This document shows positions 43,401 to 53,390 of a stretch of DNA of 64,000 nt, piece after piece. Origin of the DNA: Lingula anatina. Lineage: Eukaryota > Brachiopoda > Lingulata > Lingulida > Lingulidae. The notes beneath the pieces were generated by a model, which ran no database searches, was not told the DNA's origin, and saw only the letters and a list, made by a program, of their open reading frames with translations. Both the position numbers and the translations under genes were made by a program. Position 1 is the first letter of the stretch, and the number at the start of each line of letters is the position of its first letter. Where the stretch lies: NCBI RefSeq assembly GCF_001039355.2, contig NW_019775593.1, positions 217,598-281,597 on the forward strand, given 5' to 3'.

Positions 43401-46400
43401 TCTCTCAAGTAAACATTGCTATTTTTGCCTCCACTATATTTTTTTGCCAATTCTATCCCAGGCAAATGTTAAGCATGCCTTATTTAAATTACATTAGATC
43501 AATATTCTGGCAGATCTAATCTGAAGTTGTGTGTACATGTGTGTGTATGCACATGCGTGGTGAGAGTTATGTACATGTGATGCATGGGTGTAAAAGGGGG
43601 TTAAACTGGAATAGGGGTAAAAATTACACTACAGTGTCTTTCTTGAATTCTCCATATATTAGTAGTATACTGTATGTGCATGTGTACCATACCTTACCAG
43701 TGCATATACTATTAAATACATACATGTAATGGATTATATAGGTGCAATGATTGCACTGGCAGTACTAGCAGTGCAACTAGCACAATCTCAGTCTCTCCAC
43801 TTATGATTTGCATAAGTGAGAAGTAGTCCACAAGACCTGCTAGCCTTTTCTGTGCTGAATTTGGCAGACAAATTAAAGTAGTGAGACAGGCAAGACCTTA
43901 GCTTAGGAGACCTTAGAAGATAGCAAATAAAAAGTTTTAACACTCAAAGAGAATGAAAATGAATGGACCGGTACATAGCCAACTTATTGAAGAAATAGGA
44001 ATTTCAATGTTTCACGATTGATTCACGAAGAATAAAGAATACAGTACAACCCATTAGCATTTCCTCTTGTTACCTGTCTGTCTGTCTACAAAGTGAAACA
44101 TTTCTTAGAGTTCAAGGAGTGCCTACCAAGGCTCATAATCATGGCTGCATGAGTGAGGACCCCAGTAATACGCATAGAGGTGTTAAGTGAAAGGGCAGAG
44201 ACATTAAAATTGTCCAGAGCTGCATATATGGAACAGATGACTAAACTCTACAATAAAATGAAAATTTTAATGTTTGAATTTGATAACTATCAGGCAGTGA
44301 TCAAGAAAAAAGACAACTTGAATGAAGCTTTTGAGTGTGGTAGAAACCAATCCAATTAGAGTCTGCTGATATTTTAAGCCATCTAGAGCTTACAGACCAA
44401 TTGAATGATGCAAATGCAGTTTATGATAGTGTAGTTAAAAACTAGAGGATCAGAGAGGCGATACCGCCTCGGATATTGTACCACCAGCTGGAGTAAGCGC
44501 ATTCGTATGGAACCCCCCCCCCCCAAAAAAAAAAAAAGGGACGTACACCATCACCAGTCTTGTGCTTGACAAGCTCTATAAAATGCAATCAACAAGAGTT
44601 CTCAAAACATGCCAAAATATATGAATAAAAATGGTACAATCAAGCAGATTTTTGAACTGACCAGCATTTTCCTACCATTGATCACTCCTGTGATTCTCTA
44701 GACAAAAGGCCTATTGGTTTTCCTTAAAATGTGTTGTCAGTGGTGCATATATGCTGACAAAAGAGAAAACCTAGGGGCAACACCGGGCACATCTCTGCTA
44801 GTTTTGAAGATATGAGGAGTAAGAAAATATGCAAAGCTCAGTTCATGGTGAAAAAGTAGGTCAAAGTCAATTTCAACATCATAGTATATTAATTTCTATT
44901 CAAGTTCAATAGTAACCTTGGGCATTTCTTTTCAAGTTTTGCAGATTTAAAGGCCAGAAAACATGCAAAAAGCAGTTCATAAAAATTAGGTCTAGGGTCA
45001 ATTTCAAGGTCACAGTTAGATTGCCAGTGCATTACTTCCTATTCAAGTTCAACAGTAACTATGGACCTTTCTCTGCCAGTTTTGGAGATAAAAGGGAATG
45101 GAAATTTGCAAAGTTCAGTTCATGGTAAAAAGTAGGTCAAAGGTTAATTTTAAGGTCACAGTAAATTGCCAGTATATGACTTCCTATTCAAGTTCAATAG
45201 TAACTATGGGCGTATCTTTGCCAGTTTTGAAAGTATAAGCATTAAAAAAGTTGCAAAGTTCAGTTTATGGTGTAAAGTAGGTCAAAGGTCAATTTGAAGG
45301 TCACAGATAAATTGCTAGTATGTGACTTCCTATTCAACTTCAATAGTAACTATAGACCTATCTCTGCCAGTTTTGGAAATAAAAGGGAACCAAAATTTGC
45401 AAAGTTCAATTCATGATGAAATTTAGGTCAAAGGTCAATTTGAAGGTCACTCCTAGATTGCCAGTATATGAATTCCTATTCAAGTTCAATAGTAACTATG
45501 GACCTATCTCTGCCAGTTTTAGAGATAAAAGGGAACAAAATTTTGCAAAGTTCAGTTCATGGTGAAAAGTAGGTCAGAGGTCAATTTAAAGGTCACAGTA
45601 AGATTGCCAGTATATGACTTCCTACTCAAGTTCAACAGTAGCTATGGGCGTATCTTTGAAAGTTTAAGAGATATAAGGGCTAGAAAATTTGCAAAGTTCA
45701 GTTCATGGTGTAAAGTAGGTCAGAGGTCAATTTCAGGATCACAGTTAGATTGCCAGTATATGACTTCCTATTCAAGTTCAATAGTAACTATGGGCATATC
45801 TCTGCTAATTTTGTAGTATTTCACATTTTATTTTCACCACCAAATATTGGATGTTGAACTGTCGATATAGTACAATGCGTAAGCCGTATCGAAAACAAAA
45901 AACGGACACCACCTTCAGTGTTGTGCTTGACAAGCTCTACAAAATGCAAAAAACAAGAGGTCTCTGGCATTAACAGTTCCAGAATTTGAAAGAGTTTTCA
46001 GTTTTGGCATCTAATGGCCGCTACGCCCGTGAAAATGCACCAATTGACCCAAAACTCACGAAGATGAAAGAAGACCCTAAGGGTAACACCTGTCCATAAT
46101 ATTATAAGTTAGATCTGTGAAGTTTCTGAAAATCGGCATAAAATAATAATTTTTTTGCAAAAAAATCCCATTTTTAGAAAAATTTTGGCCCGTTTGACCT
46201 TGAAATAAAGGTCAAAGGTCAAATCCAAGGGCATATTTGAAATCTCCACATATGACTTTCGGTCAGCCATCTGTAGAAATTTTTCACATAATTCCTTCGG
46301 TATGGGAGATATTTAGCATTGAATTTTCAAAAATTTTGACAAGGGTGCGTTATAACGAGTGCCACGCCCAGGCCAATGCACCGACTGAGACAAAAAAACC

Positions 46401-48251
46401 AGGGGGTTCAAGTTGAGATTATATGTGACTAAAATCCAAGAGATGGGGACACAGGTCCTTGCGGTCTAGGAGGAGAAGCGGTAACGGTGACTTGTATCCC
46501 ACGCCATCCTGCGGAGCCGCATGAGCCGGCGGAGCTGTACGAGACGGGTCGGGACTAAAACCATGAGTACCGCCAGCTTACACGCTGGTGGTACTAATAA
46601 ACTGGAATTTGACCAAAGTCTTTTAGAATAGGCAGAAATAATTTTTTTTTCGCAAAAAAATTCCCTTTTTAGAAAATTTTGGCCCGTTTGACCTTGAAAT
46701 AAAGAGCATATTTGAAATCTCCACATATGACTTTCGGTCAGCTGTTTGTAGAATTTTTTCCCATAATTCCTTCGGTATGGTAGATAATTAGCATTTAATT
46801 TTGCCATTTTTGGGCAAGGGTGCATTGCAATGAGCGCCACACATAGACCCCAGCACCGACAAAGCCCAAATTTTACATGGAATGAGTTGAGATTATAGGT
46901 GACCTAAATCCAAGAGATGGATACGCAGGCCCTTGTAGTCTAGGAGGAGAAGCGGTTACGGTAACATGGCGGCGGAGCCAGAGGAGCCGGCGGAACATGC
47001 GGGTCGGGCCTAAAACCATGTGTACCGCCAGCGCCTACGCTGGTGGTACAATAAGAGTCACGCCTTGAAACCAAGATCTCGACATCGTTAAGAAGGTAAA
47101 TACTATCAAAAGGACAGGTAAATGTCAAGAAAACACTGACCAAAGAAAGCGTGTTACATGTAGACAGACAGTGGTTGTGTGCAGATAATTAGATAAGCGT
47201 CTGCTCATCATCTTAAATGAGGCCAACTTACTTCACTTACCCCAGCTGCCTTACGGTACTCTTAGCAATGGGACCTATTGTGTTTACCCTGTCATTATGT
47301 TTTACATACAATACGTAAGGTTAGGGTGGTTAATCTATATCCGTACTATAGTCCCGCCTTCTCTGCACAAAATGGTAGTTCAGCAGTATATCTTAATTAT
47401 ATAACAATATCTTTGTAAACAAAATCATATGCTATATCATTCGATTGATGTTTAACACGTGTATGTCATCTAGGGTAAAAATTACACAACAGAGATTTTT
47501 ATGAATTCTCCATATGCTAGTAGTACATGTGTATCACATATCTACAATGTACATGTACACTGTACCAGTGCATGTATAAATACACTGTACTTAAATGGGC
47601 AATCCCTTTTTGTTAGCAGTGTACAGTATATCTTAACAATATAACAATAACATAAACAATATTGTAGTGCCAGGGGCAGGTAGAACCGGCCGGGTAGCTC
47701 AGTAGGTAAGAGCACTCGCCCTGTAAGCGAGGGGTCCCGGGTTTGATTCCTGGTCTGGTCGGTGATTTTTCTGCACTCACCCCAAATCGCTACAATATCT
47801 TCGTAAACAAAATTATATGCTATATCGCTTTTTGACACATGTAAGCCATACATAAGTTATATTTTCAAAATAATACAGACAAGTCACTTTCAATTTCATC
47901 TTTTACACTAGTACTAGCAGTACTAAATACCCTGTAGTAAATATTCACCCGTTCTAACTTGTCTGATTATAAATTTTCACCCGTTCTAACTTGTCTTATT
48001 ATAAACCACATAACCCCTGACATGCAAAACACTTACAGCCAATTCAAATTACTGTTTTTCTTTTTATCAAGAGCTTGTAAAATATGTGGGTATTACCTCC
48101 AATATTTAATATTTTACACATATTTTACAAGCTCTTGATAAAAAGAAAAACAGTAATTTGAATTTATACATACAGAGCTAATGAAACTGTTCTCTCACTT
48201 ACAGCCAAGTATAGGCATGGAACATCCGGTGTTCAAAACCACATGTCTCAT
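37485..48251 (-). CDS. Aldo-keto reductase, 289 aa, eight coding exons
   Basis: NAD(P)H-dependent oxidoreductase of the aldo-keto reductase superfamily, cytosolic. Coding exons on the - strand: 48251-48203, 42331-42251, then either 41778-41671 or 41597-41490, then 40945-40757, 40163-40072, 38487-38377, 37952-37859 and 37630-37485. Donor and acceptor phases agree throughout, giving 870 nt. The catalytic tetrad is D44, Y49, K78 and H111, with exactly the spacing of the family. Other landmarks: N-terminal [42 protein letters not shown] in place of the usual N-Q-x-E-x-[25 protein letters not shown] and the C-terminal HYCWDPN. It resembles the prostaglandin F synthase / glyoxal reductase-like animal forms; substrate cannot be told. 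Intron 1 is 5.9 kb and repeat-rich. It shares a head-to-head promoter with cytochrome b561. Confidence 0.88.
39026..40002 (-). mobile_element. TTAA-type MITE family A, copy 4, interrupted by a second element
   Basis: TTAA at 39022-39025 and 40003-40006 flank AGGGAAAATAACTCTTCG and its inverse. The body matches the 15356 copy but is split at TTTTCCTG/GAGTAAAC by the element at 39070-39803. Confidence 0.88.
39070..39803. mobile_element. 734-bp TIR element nested in a MITE (PIF/Harbinger-like target site)
   Basis: Ends GCCCCCGTTTCACAAAGAAT and its inverse. Flanks are CTG on the left and CAG on the right; the unoccupied MITE sequence has one CTG at this place, so a CWG target was duplicated, as in PIF/Harbinger. 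No transposase seen. Internal sequence is rich in GTCGACTTA and related inverted pieces. A shorter relative is at 43020-43201. Confidence 0.8.
40668..40743 (+). mobile_element. Internal fragment of MITE family A
   Basis: GGATTCATTAACCATTGGTAA through CCATTTTTTGGTCAAAATGA matches the inner part of the 15356 copy. Both ends are missing. It lies next to the acceptor side of a reductase exon. Confidence 0.7.
41490..41597 (-). CDS. Reductase alternative catalytic exon, proximal copy
   Basis: 108 nt, phase 1 to 1, TCTTTAG before and GTTTGTAC after. Encodes [13 protein letters not shown] and ends F-I-T-S-K-L. It supplies D44, Y49 and K78 of the tetrad. Confidence 0.85.
41671..41778 (-). CDS. Reductase alternative catalytic exon, distal copy
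   Basis: 108 nt, phase 1 to 1, TTTCTCAG before and GTTTGTAT after. Encodes [13 protein letters not shown] and ends F-L-T-S-K-L. Same three catalytic residues as the proximal copy 73 bp away, with about one third of the other residues changed. Joining both copies would keep the frame but duplicate a strand-helix unit of the barrel, so either-or use is expected. Confidence 0.85.
42364..42848. mobile_element. Inverted-repeat element with CCTAAATATGGCGGACCTAC ends, carrying a nested MITE
   Basis: The outer arms (about 42364-42445 and 42770-42848) are inverted copies through GCTAGCAA-GC...CTAAATATGGCGGACC...GAAAGGAAGAC. Inside, about 42585-42770, is a relative of the 35410 MITE (ATAGCCAGG...CTGGCTACGGGCCTG). 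The GAGGCGTGTGAGAGGC block is shared with the element at 62912-63109. Confidence 0.7.
43020..43201. mobile_element. 182-bp relative of the 39070 TIR element
   Basis: GCCCCAGTTTCACAAGAAAA at the left, GTGAAACGGGGGC at the right, again with CTG before and CAG after. An internal deletion derivative. Confidence 0.8.
43610..43730. repeat. Dispersed repeat, copy 1 (partner 47470-47590)
   Basis: GGTAAAAATTACAC-ACAG...TGAATTCTCCATAT-TAGTAGTA followed by CA/TG-rich sequence, shared with 47470-47590. Both lie in reductase intron 1. Confidence 0.7.
43731..44477. other. Part of reductase intron 1, nothing recognised
   Basis: A 68-codon open frame at 44153-44359 is coiled-coil-like ([12 protein letters not shown]) but short, without splice support on the + strand and within an antisense intron, so it is not called. 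Confidence 0.4.
44478..46594. mobile_element. 2.1-kb element with GTACCACCAGC ends and a central 145-bp tandem array
   Basis: Left end GTACCACCAGC at 44478 and right end GCTGGTGGTAC at 46584-46594 are exact complements. The phrase GTGCTTGACAAGCTCTA-AAAATG occurs on both sides of the array (about 44562 and 45932). The right end forms a hairpin GTACCGCCAGC...GCTGGTGGTAC. Tandem-core elements of similar build are known in bivalves as non-autonomous Helitron-like (pearl) elements; that link is inference. No protein is encoded. Confidence 0.6.
44780..45815. repeat. 145-bp tandem repeat array, about seven copies, with DR1 motifs
   Basis: Copies start near 44859, 44988, 45133, 45277, 45422, 45568 and 45714, spacing 144-146 bp. 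Each has AGTAGGTCAAAGGTCAATTT, then AAGGTCAC, then TGACTTCCTATTCAAGTTCA. Perfect AGGTCA-N-AGGTCA repeats are at 45279, 45425, 45571 and 45717; another is just outside at 46209. Confidence 0.88.
46631..47049. repeat. Second, partial copy of the element's right end
   Basis: Matches 46135-46594 through CATATGACTTTCGGTCAGC, ATAATTCCTTCGGTATGG and GGTCTAGGAGGAGAAGCGG, and ends in the same hairpin (47022-47049). It lacks the DR1 that copy 1 has at 46209. Confidence 0.85.
47688..47760 (+). tRNA. tRNA-Thr(UGU)-like sequence, probably SINE-borne
   Basis: 73 nt that fold into a full cloverleaf: 7-bp acceptor with several G-U pairs, 4-bp D stem (GCTC/GAGC), 5-bp anticodon stem CTCGC/GCGAG, T arm CCGGG-TTTGATT-CCTGG. 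The anticodon loop is CCTGTAA, giving UGU but with C instead of the near-universal U at position 33. Flanking inverted pieces ATATTGTAG / CTACAATAT suggest it is part of a short mobile repeat rather than a working gene. Confidence 0.5.
48041..48164. repeat. Perfect 48-bp inverted repeat in reductase intron 1
   Basis: Arms 48041-48088 and 48117-48164 are exact reverse complements with a 28-nt AT-rich loop. Transcribed with the reductase it would form a long hairpin beginning about 38 nt after the exon 1 donor. Confidence 0.92.
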
Positions 48252-48420
48252 CTCTGCCTCTTGCTGCTGAGCACGTACATCACCCTTCAGACAATTTGAG
48301 CACGTACATCACCCTTCAGACAATTTCACTGAGACAATTTCAACGAGGCATGCCACACTTGTTTTATACAACCCGGAAGTAACTCGCTTGACCTCAGCGA
48401 AAGGTCAACCAGAGTCGCGC
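48252..48420. promoter_or_regulatory. Head-to-head promoter of the reductase (-) and cytochrome b561 (+)
   Basis: The reductase ATG (48251, - strand) and the putative + strand first exon are separated by under 200 bp. The interval has CCGGAAGT (ETS type) at 48373-48380 and CpG-rich sequence after 48410. A 31-bp tandem duplication (GAGCACGTACATCACCC...) lies at about 48270-48331. No TATA box seen. Confidence 0.5.
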
Positions 48421-48562
48421 GCATCTGATCAACTTCCGCTGTTCAGAAACCGGAAAAAAATCTGCGAACAGCTCGTTTTTCTGCCATATGTTTACGACGA
48501 GTTGACAGAGGAGAAGTTCAGCGCTTGTGCTGCTGTGTATAGATTAGGACATTGTCTTCAGC
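48421..48562 (+). other. Putative non-coding first exon of cytochrome b561
   Basis: CpG-rich sequence ending in CAGC/GTGAGT (donor at 48563). It would splice to the acceptor TTCTAG at 53356. The start is unknown. Confidence 0.4.
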
Positions 48563-49703
48563 GTGAGTAAAGTTATTTAATTGCAGTTATTTGTGCTGCG
48601 CGGGGTTTAAATTGCAATATTCGAGTGTGAAGCTCACAGAATTCTTGCATGTTGATTGTTGTGTCGGCGACAGTACACTGACAGTTTCAAACTGATTACT
48701 GTGATAGTGTGAAGGGTCACTCTAAGACAAACTGGACACCTACACGTTAAACAGTGAAGACCTACGAGTAAAAAAAACCTGGGTATTGTATTAGCACACC
48801 AGGCTACTGACTCAAATATTTTAAATTATTTTTATGTACAGACACAGNAAATTTAATTTTTCACTTATTTGCATCTTTATTTTCTGTTCTTTGTCTGTAC
48901 ATTTGACAGCTTTGCTGCCTTGTTTATTACCGTAATTTATTTTGCAGACGCGCCGAACCATTCTCACTAAACTGTCCTCTGTCAGTTTTCTTAAACTTTG
49001 TATTCATGGACTTCTTCTTAATTGAGGTGCATCAAAATTTTCATTCTTCCTGTATGCACTGGCTTTTTCCATTTGTCAAAGGTCTGATCCCAGATGAACT
49101 AAATTATATAATAACTATCACATTTTACACTGGTGAACCATTATGCTTGCTTTCCACCCCTGCTTGTACCAGTTTTATATCTGTTAGAAGTCACACACTA
49201 CTACCATGCAGGTCACATATCTACATGTGGACCTATATGTACTAGTAATCACCTAATAAACTGATACAATTAGTATTCTGGTTTGCTACAACTGATGGAC
49301 AACAGGACTTTATCAACATGCTTATCACTATAATCAGACGACAACAGAGTTCATGTTGTGCAGTATTTGGACTATAGTATTAGTAGTATGACAAAGTGAT
49401 TGTCATTCAAATATTTGAGTAAATTGATTAAAGTCTATTGTCCATTGAGGTCACTGACCACTGTTGCTATATGGTTCGGTATATTTGATTACCTCAGGGT
49501 CAGAGAACCAAAGAGCAACTGCAGACTAATTAAGGCATGTATCTTGTGAAAATGTTTTTGAGATAATGTATTATATATAAAAAATATGAAGTTTTTTTTT
49601 TTCAGTTCTAGGCAGCATAAGGTTGAACAATGTCTATATGTTATTGTTATTAAAATGCTGTTCGCTAGCTGCTTATTCAGGTCTACAGTCCATTATAACA
49701 ACC

Positions 49704-49735
<32 letters not shown>

Positions 49736-50121
49736 AGAGTTAGCCAGGGATGAAAAAATAACATCCTTGATAGTAGAAACTTAATACTCATTTCTGAAAA
49801 GAAAATAACATTGCTGGTAACAGTACCTGGAAAACCTGCTGGTCTGTTGTCTGGGTAGCTCACTACTGAGAAATACATGCTTTTATAAAGGTCTTATCTT
49901 TGTGATGTCTCATTTGACATTGAGTCATATTATTTCAGTTTTCTTCCTTTTGGTTTTGAAAGAAATGAACACAACAGTAAGGTAATTGAATATGCCCTTT
50001 CTTTTGGTAGGTGTCTTAGATAAAGATGTCTGATGCTTTAGAATTTTTGAAAATTCAAGAACTTTTACCTGTAGCAAGTAGCTCTGATTTGATGTAATCC
50101 ACATAGAGCTCGAGTCTTTGC

Positions 50122-50178
50122 ACAAAAAAAAAAAAAAAAAAAAAAAAAAAATAAAATAAAATAAAATAAAAAAAAAAC
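50122..50178. repeat. poly(A) / AAAAT tract
   Basis: Long A run followed by AAAAT units. Confidence 0.9.
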
Positions 50179-51082
50179 ACACACACTGACACAAATGTTC
50201 ATACATGCACCTACAGTTCACAGTGAGTCTATTCATCCCGAGTTCACATTCATGCTATCAAGAATGATCACTCAGAATATTGAACCAAAATGCCCCAAGT
50301 CAGCCTGTTATAGTGTCACATCTATACTAGTAGTCAGTTTCTGTACTAGTAGTCAGTTTATAATGGGATGTGTAGGTTGTTATTCTACCTGAGAACTCAT
50401 GAAGACTACATCTTTCTGTATGTGTCATTTGACATCATTTTATTCATTATTTGACATGAAGTGTGAGTATAATTGGCATTTGAATGAGTCTCTACACCCA
50501 AATCAACTGACTCAATAGTACCAACTTCTTTCGAAAGGAATAATTTAATAATACTTGATAAACATTGAAAATAGAAGCCAGTACTAGTTCTTGATGCTGT
50601 TCACATAAGAATTGTAATTATCAGCCACAAACTCTCCCCATATGTCATTCTACAGCAACCCAATACCAGTGGATATATATCTGTTCCTACCAGTGGAATT
50701 GTGAGCAGATAATTGCTTCGGGTACTAGTAATTGCTTCAGGCTTACATTGTTTATAATTCTGTATTTTTGTTTTATATACATTAATGACACTCTTTCTAA
50801 GCCATGAATTGTTGAGTGACGTGGAAAAAATGAAAAGATTGTTCATCATTCCTGCTTACCCAATGCTTAATATACATTAATGACCCTCTTTCCAAACCGT
50901 GGATTGTTGAGTGGCAAAAATGAAAAAAAAAATTGTTCATCATTCCTGCTCACCCAGTGAGGATATATGTTGACACATAATTATCAGTTGCTTTGCTTAT
51001 TCTTTTATCCAAATGCCAGAATCTTGTTGTGGGAGATTTCTCAGCCATGGTAACATATCTTTTCCATTATATGTGATAAAAG

Positions 51083-51194
51083 AAAAATGGAAAGAGAGAG
51101 AGAGAGGGATGGAGAGAGAGAGAGAGAAGGGAGAACGAGAGAATGAGAAAGGGAGAGCAAAATAGAGAGAGAGAGAGAGGGAGGAAGGGAGAGT

Positions 51195-51226
<32 letters not shown>

Positions 51227-51254
51227 GAAAATGAGAGAGAAAGCAAGAGAGCAA
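51083..51254. repeat. GA microsatellite, imperfect
   Basis: AGAG repeats broken by GGGA and AAAG. Ser/Leu-rich open frames on the other strand are products of this repeat. Confidence 0.95.
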
Positions 51255-52165
51255 TCTACTAGTAGTCTAATCATGGGTGTGTATTGATTTGTGATCCAAA
51301 TTAACAAACTCCAAATCAGTTTATATTTAATCTGCCAGGAGAAATTGAAGGAAAGAAAAAAAGCGGTATAGTCTAATCGTGGGTGTGTTTTCTATTGATG
51401 CGTGATCCCAATTAACAAACCCCAGATCAGTTTATATTTAATCTGCCAGGAGAAGTTGAAGCTGCAGTCAACCTCATATTATACTGGCTGCAATCTTGCA
51501 TCTGCTGTGTATTGATTTTTGTCGCCGCATTCACTCAGACTTCTTTGATTAGGTCTTTATACTTAAGTCTTTATACTGTTAATAAGCCAGGTGTACTATC
51601 ATCTAGTCATACTGATCTGTTCTCTAGTCTTTAGATCATTATTTCCATTTTTTTTCCTGTATGAATGGCTGGAAATAATTGAATACATTTCATTATCTTG
51701 CATTATAACATAATTAACACGTTGAAAACACATGAATCTATGGACAGAATTCTGCTATAATCACAGAATCCTACTATAATCCAGTCACAGCCCTTTGAAG
51801 CCATATAAAAGGTTTAAAAAAAAACCATTCAGTCCATCCAAATCTTGTGTGGACACTTTCTCATATTTTTCACAAGGAAAGGAAGTGTAGTATCTGACTG
51901 CATGTTGAGAGTTATGTTGGGTGGTGTTATTACGTCAGGTAATTATCTACTGGTGATATTGACACCTTGATAAAACCACTGATGGCAGTGTTGAAGATTG
52001 ATCTTCTGTATCTGCCTGACATGAAAAGTAATTGCTAGTAAACTCTGTACTAGTATGTATCTTGAATTTTAATGTTTTACTAAAGAGACCCTTCTCCTAA
52101 ACAAAATGAGGCGACAAATGTTGCTGTAGTGAACATTAGATTGTTTCACAAAAGGGATACCCAAA

Positions 52166-52190
52166 ACACACACACACACACACACACACA
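52166..52190. repeat. CA microsatellite
   Basis: About 12 CA units followed by a CA-rich tail. Confidence 0.95.
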
Positions 52191-53390
52191 TATGTGCACA
52201 TGCATACACAAACATATCACAGGTTCACACACATCGATGCACATTCAGTACACGTGCAAGCATGCATGTTCTCAGACACACCCAGACACGTGTGTACACA
52301 CTTCATTGTGTACATAAATTGTTTTCCTTATAACATGAACACATGTGTGCAGATTTATAAAAGTCTTCAGAATTATAAAAAAAATAATTTGGTAGAGAAT
52401 TATTCTGAGGTGTCCCAGTGCTCCTGACCAAATCAGGCTGAATGGTGCCTACTAGTAGACTACTTCTAGTACAGGGACAGAAGCTGTGAACTAGGCAGAA
52501 GGAGATAGTGGCAAATAGTTAACCCAGCATGAGTGACTGGCTGCTGCCCTCTTTGTTCCTGCTCAGTAATTAATCTGGTAAAATGTCACATCAAATGTGC
52601 ATCTGGTGAAAGTAATGACACAGTAGCTGTGGTAATGTCTTTTATTTTCCGCTATATTTGTCCTCTCCCTGCATGTCACAGTGTACTAGGAAGTAGTAAC
52701 AGTTCTGTTTTATTGGCATGTTCACATCTGGGTTGAGATAAGTCATGTCTGGCCCTTGAGATTCAGGGTCCTCATCTCTCACTTTATGTACAATACATCT
52801 GAATAGCAGATTAATTGTGTTTATGTTTTCATATATAGTTTATCACACGTGCTGCCAATAGAACTTTATACTTCCTGATGTAAAAACATTTATTTATTAA
52901 ATAAAGGTTATGATCAGCAATATAAATGTTTTCAATGATATATACTAGTAGGGGTATAAAAGATGAATTTCAGAATAACAGAGACTTCACATGATATGTA
53001 GGAGTCCTATGCAGAGTAGTTAAACTGATTTTACCTTTTATGAAAAATGTTTGTTAACTTAATCTATATTACCAGTGAAATTCTTCTTTAGCCAAAAAAA
53101 AAGTTCTGGACCACCTTCATTTTGGCTAAAGCCTAGTACGGCATTTTATTCATTTATTATCTCTGGCAAGGGTGTTGTGTTTTTGTTACAGTTTGTTTCT
53201 CTGTGTACAGATGTATTATGACATTTTCTGGGCAGGTCACAAATTATGAACCAAGGAAGACATTAGATTTTTGTGATGATTAATTGATTTATTAATTGAT
53301 TAAGAAATTATTAATTATTGATTCGTTACAAGTATTTGTTTTATCTTATATTCTAGGTTTAGGTCAGCCCCATAGTACAGCAGCCCCAAG

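Larger units (their letters stand above)
48563..53356. other. Intron 1 of cytochrome b561
   Basis: 4.8 kb without recognised coding sequence. It holds a T-run (about 49709-49734), poly(A)/AAAAT (about 50122-50178), duplicated pieces (TTTATATTTAATCTGCCAGGAGAA at about 51319 and 51430; CATTAATGAC-CTCTTTC at about 50780 and 50873), GA and CA microsatellites, and one N at 48848. Confidence 0.6.

Noticed and set aside
44780-45815. Evenly spaced 145-bp repeats as a possible coding repeat protein
   Set aside because: No frame stays open across several units; the longest frame is about 85 codons.
51041-51307. Ser/Leu-rich open frames on the - strand
   Set aside because: Translation of a GA microsatellite.
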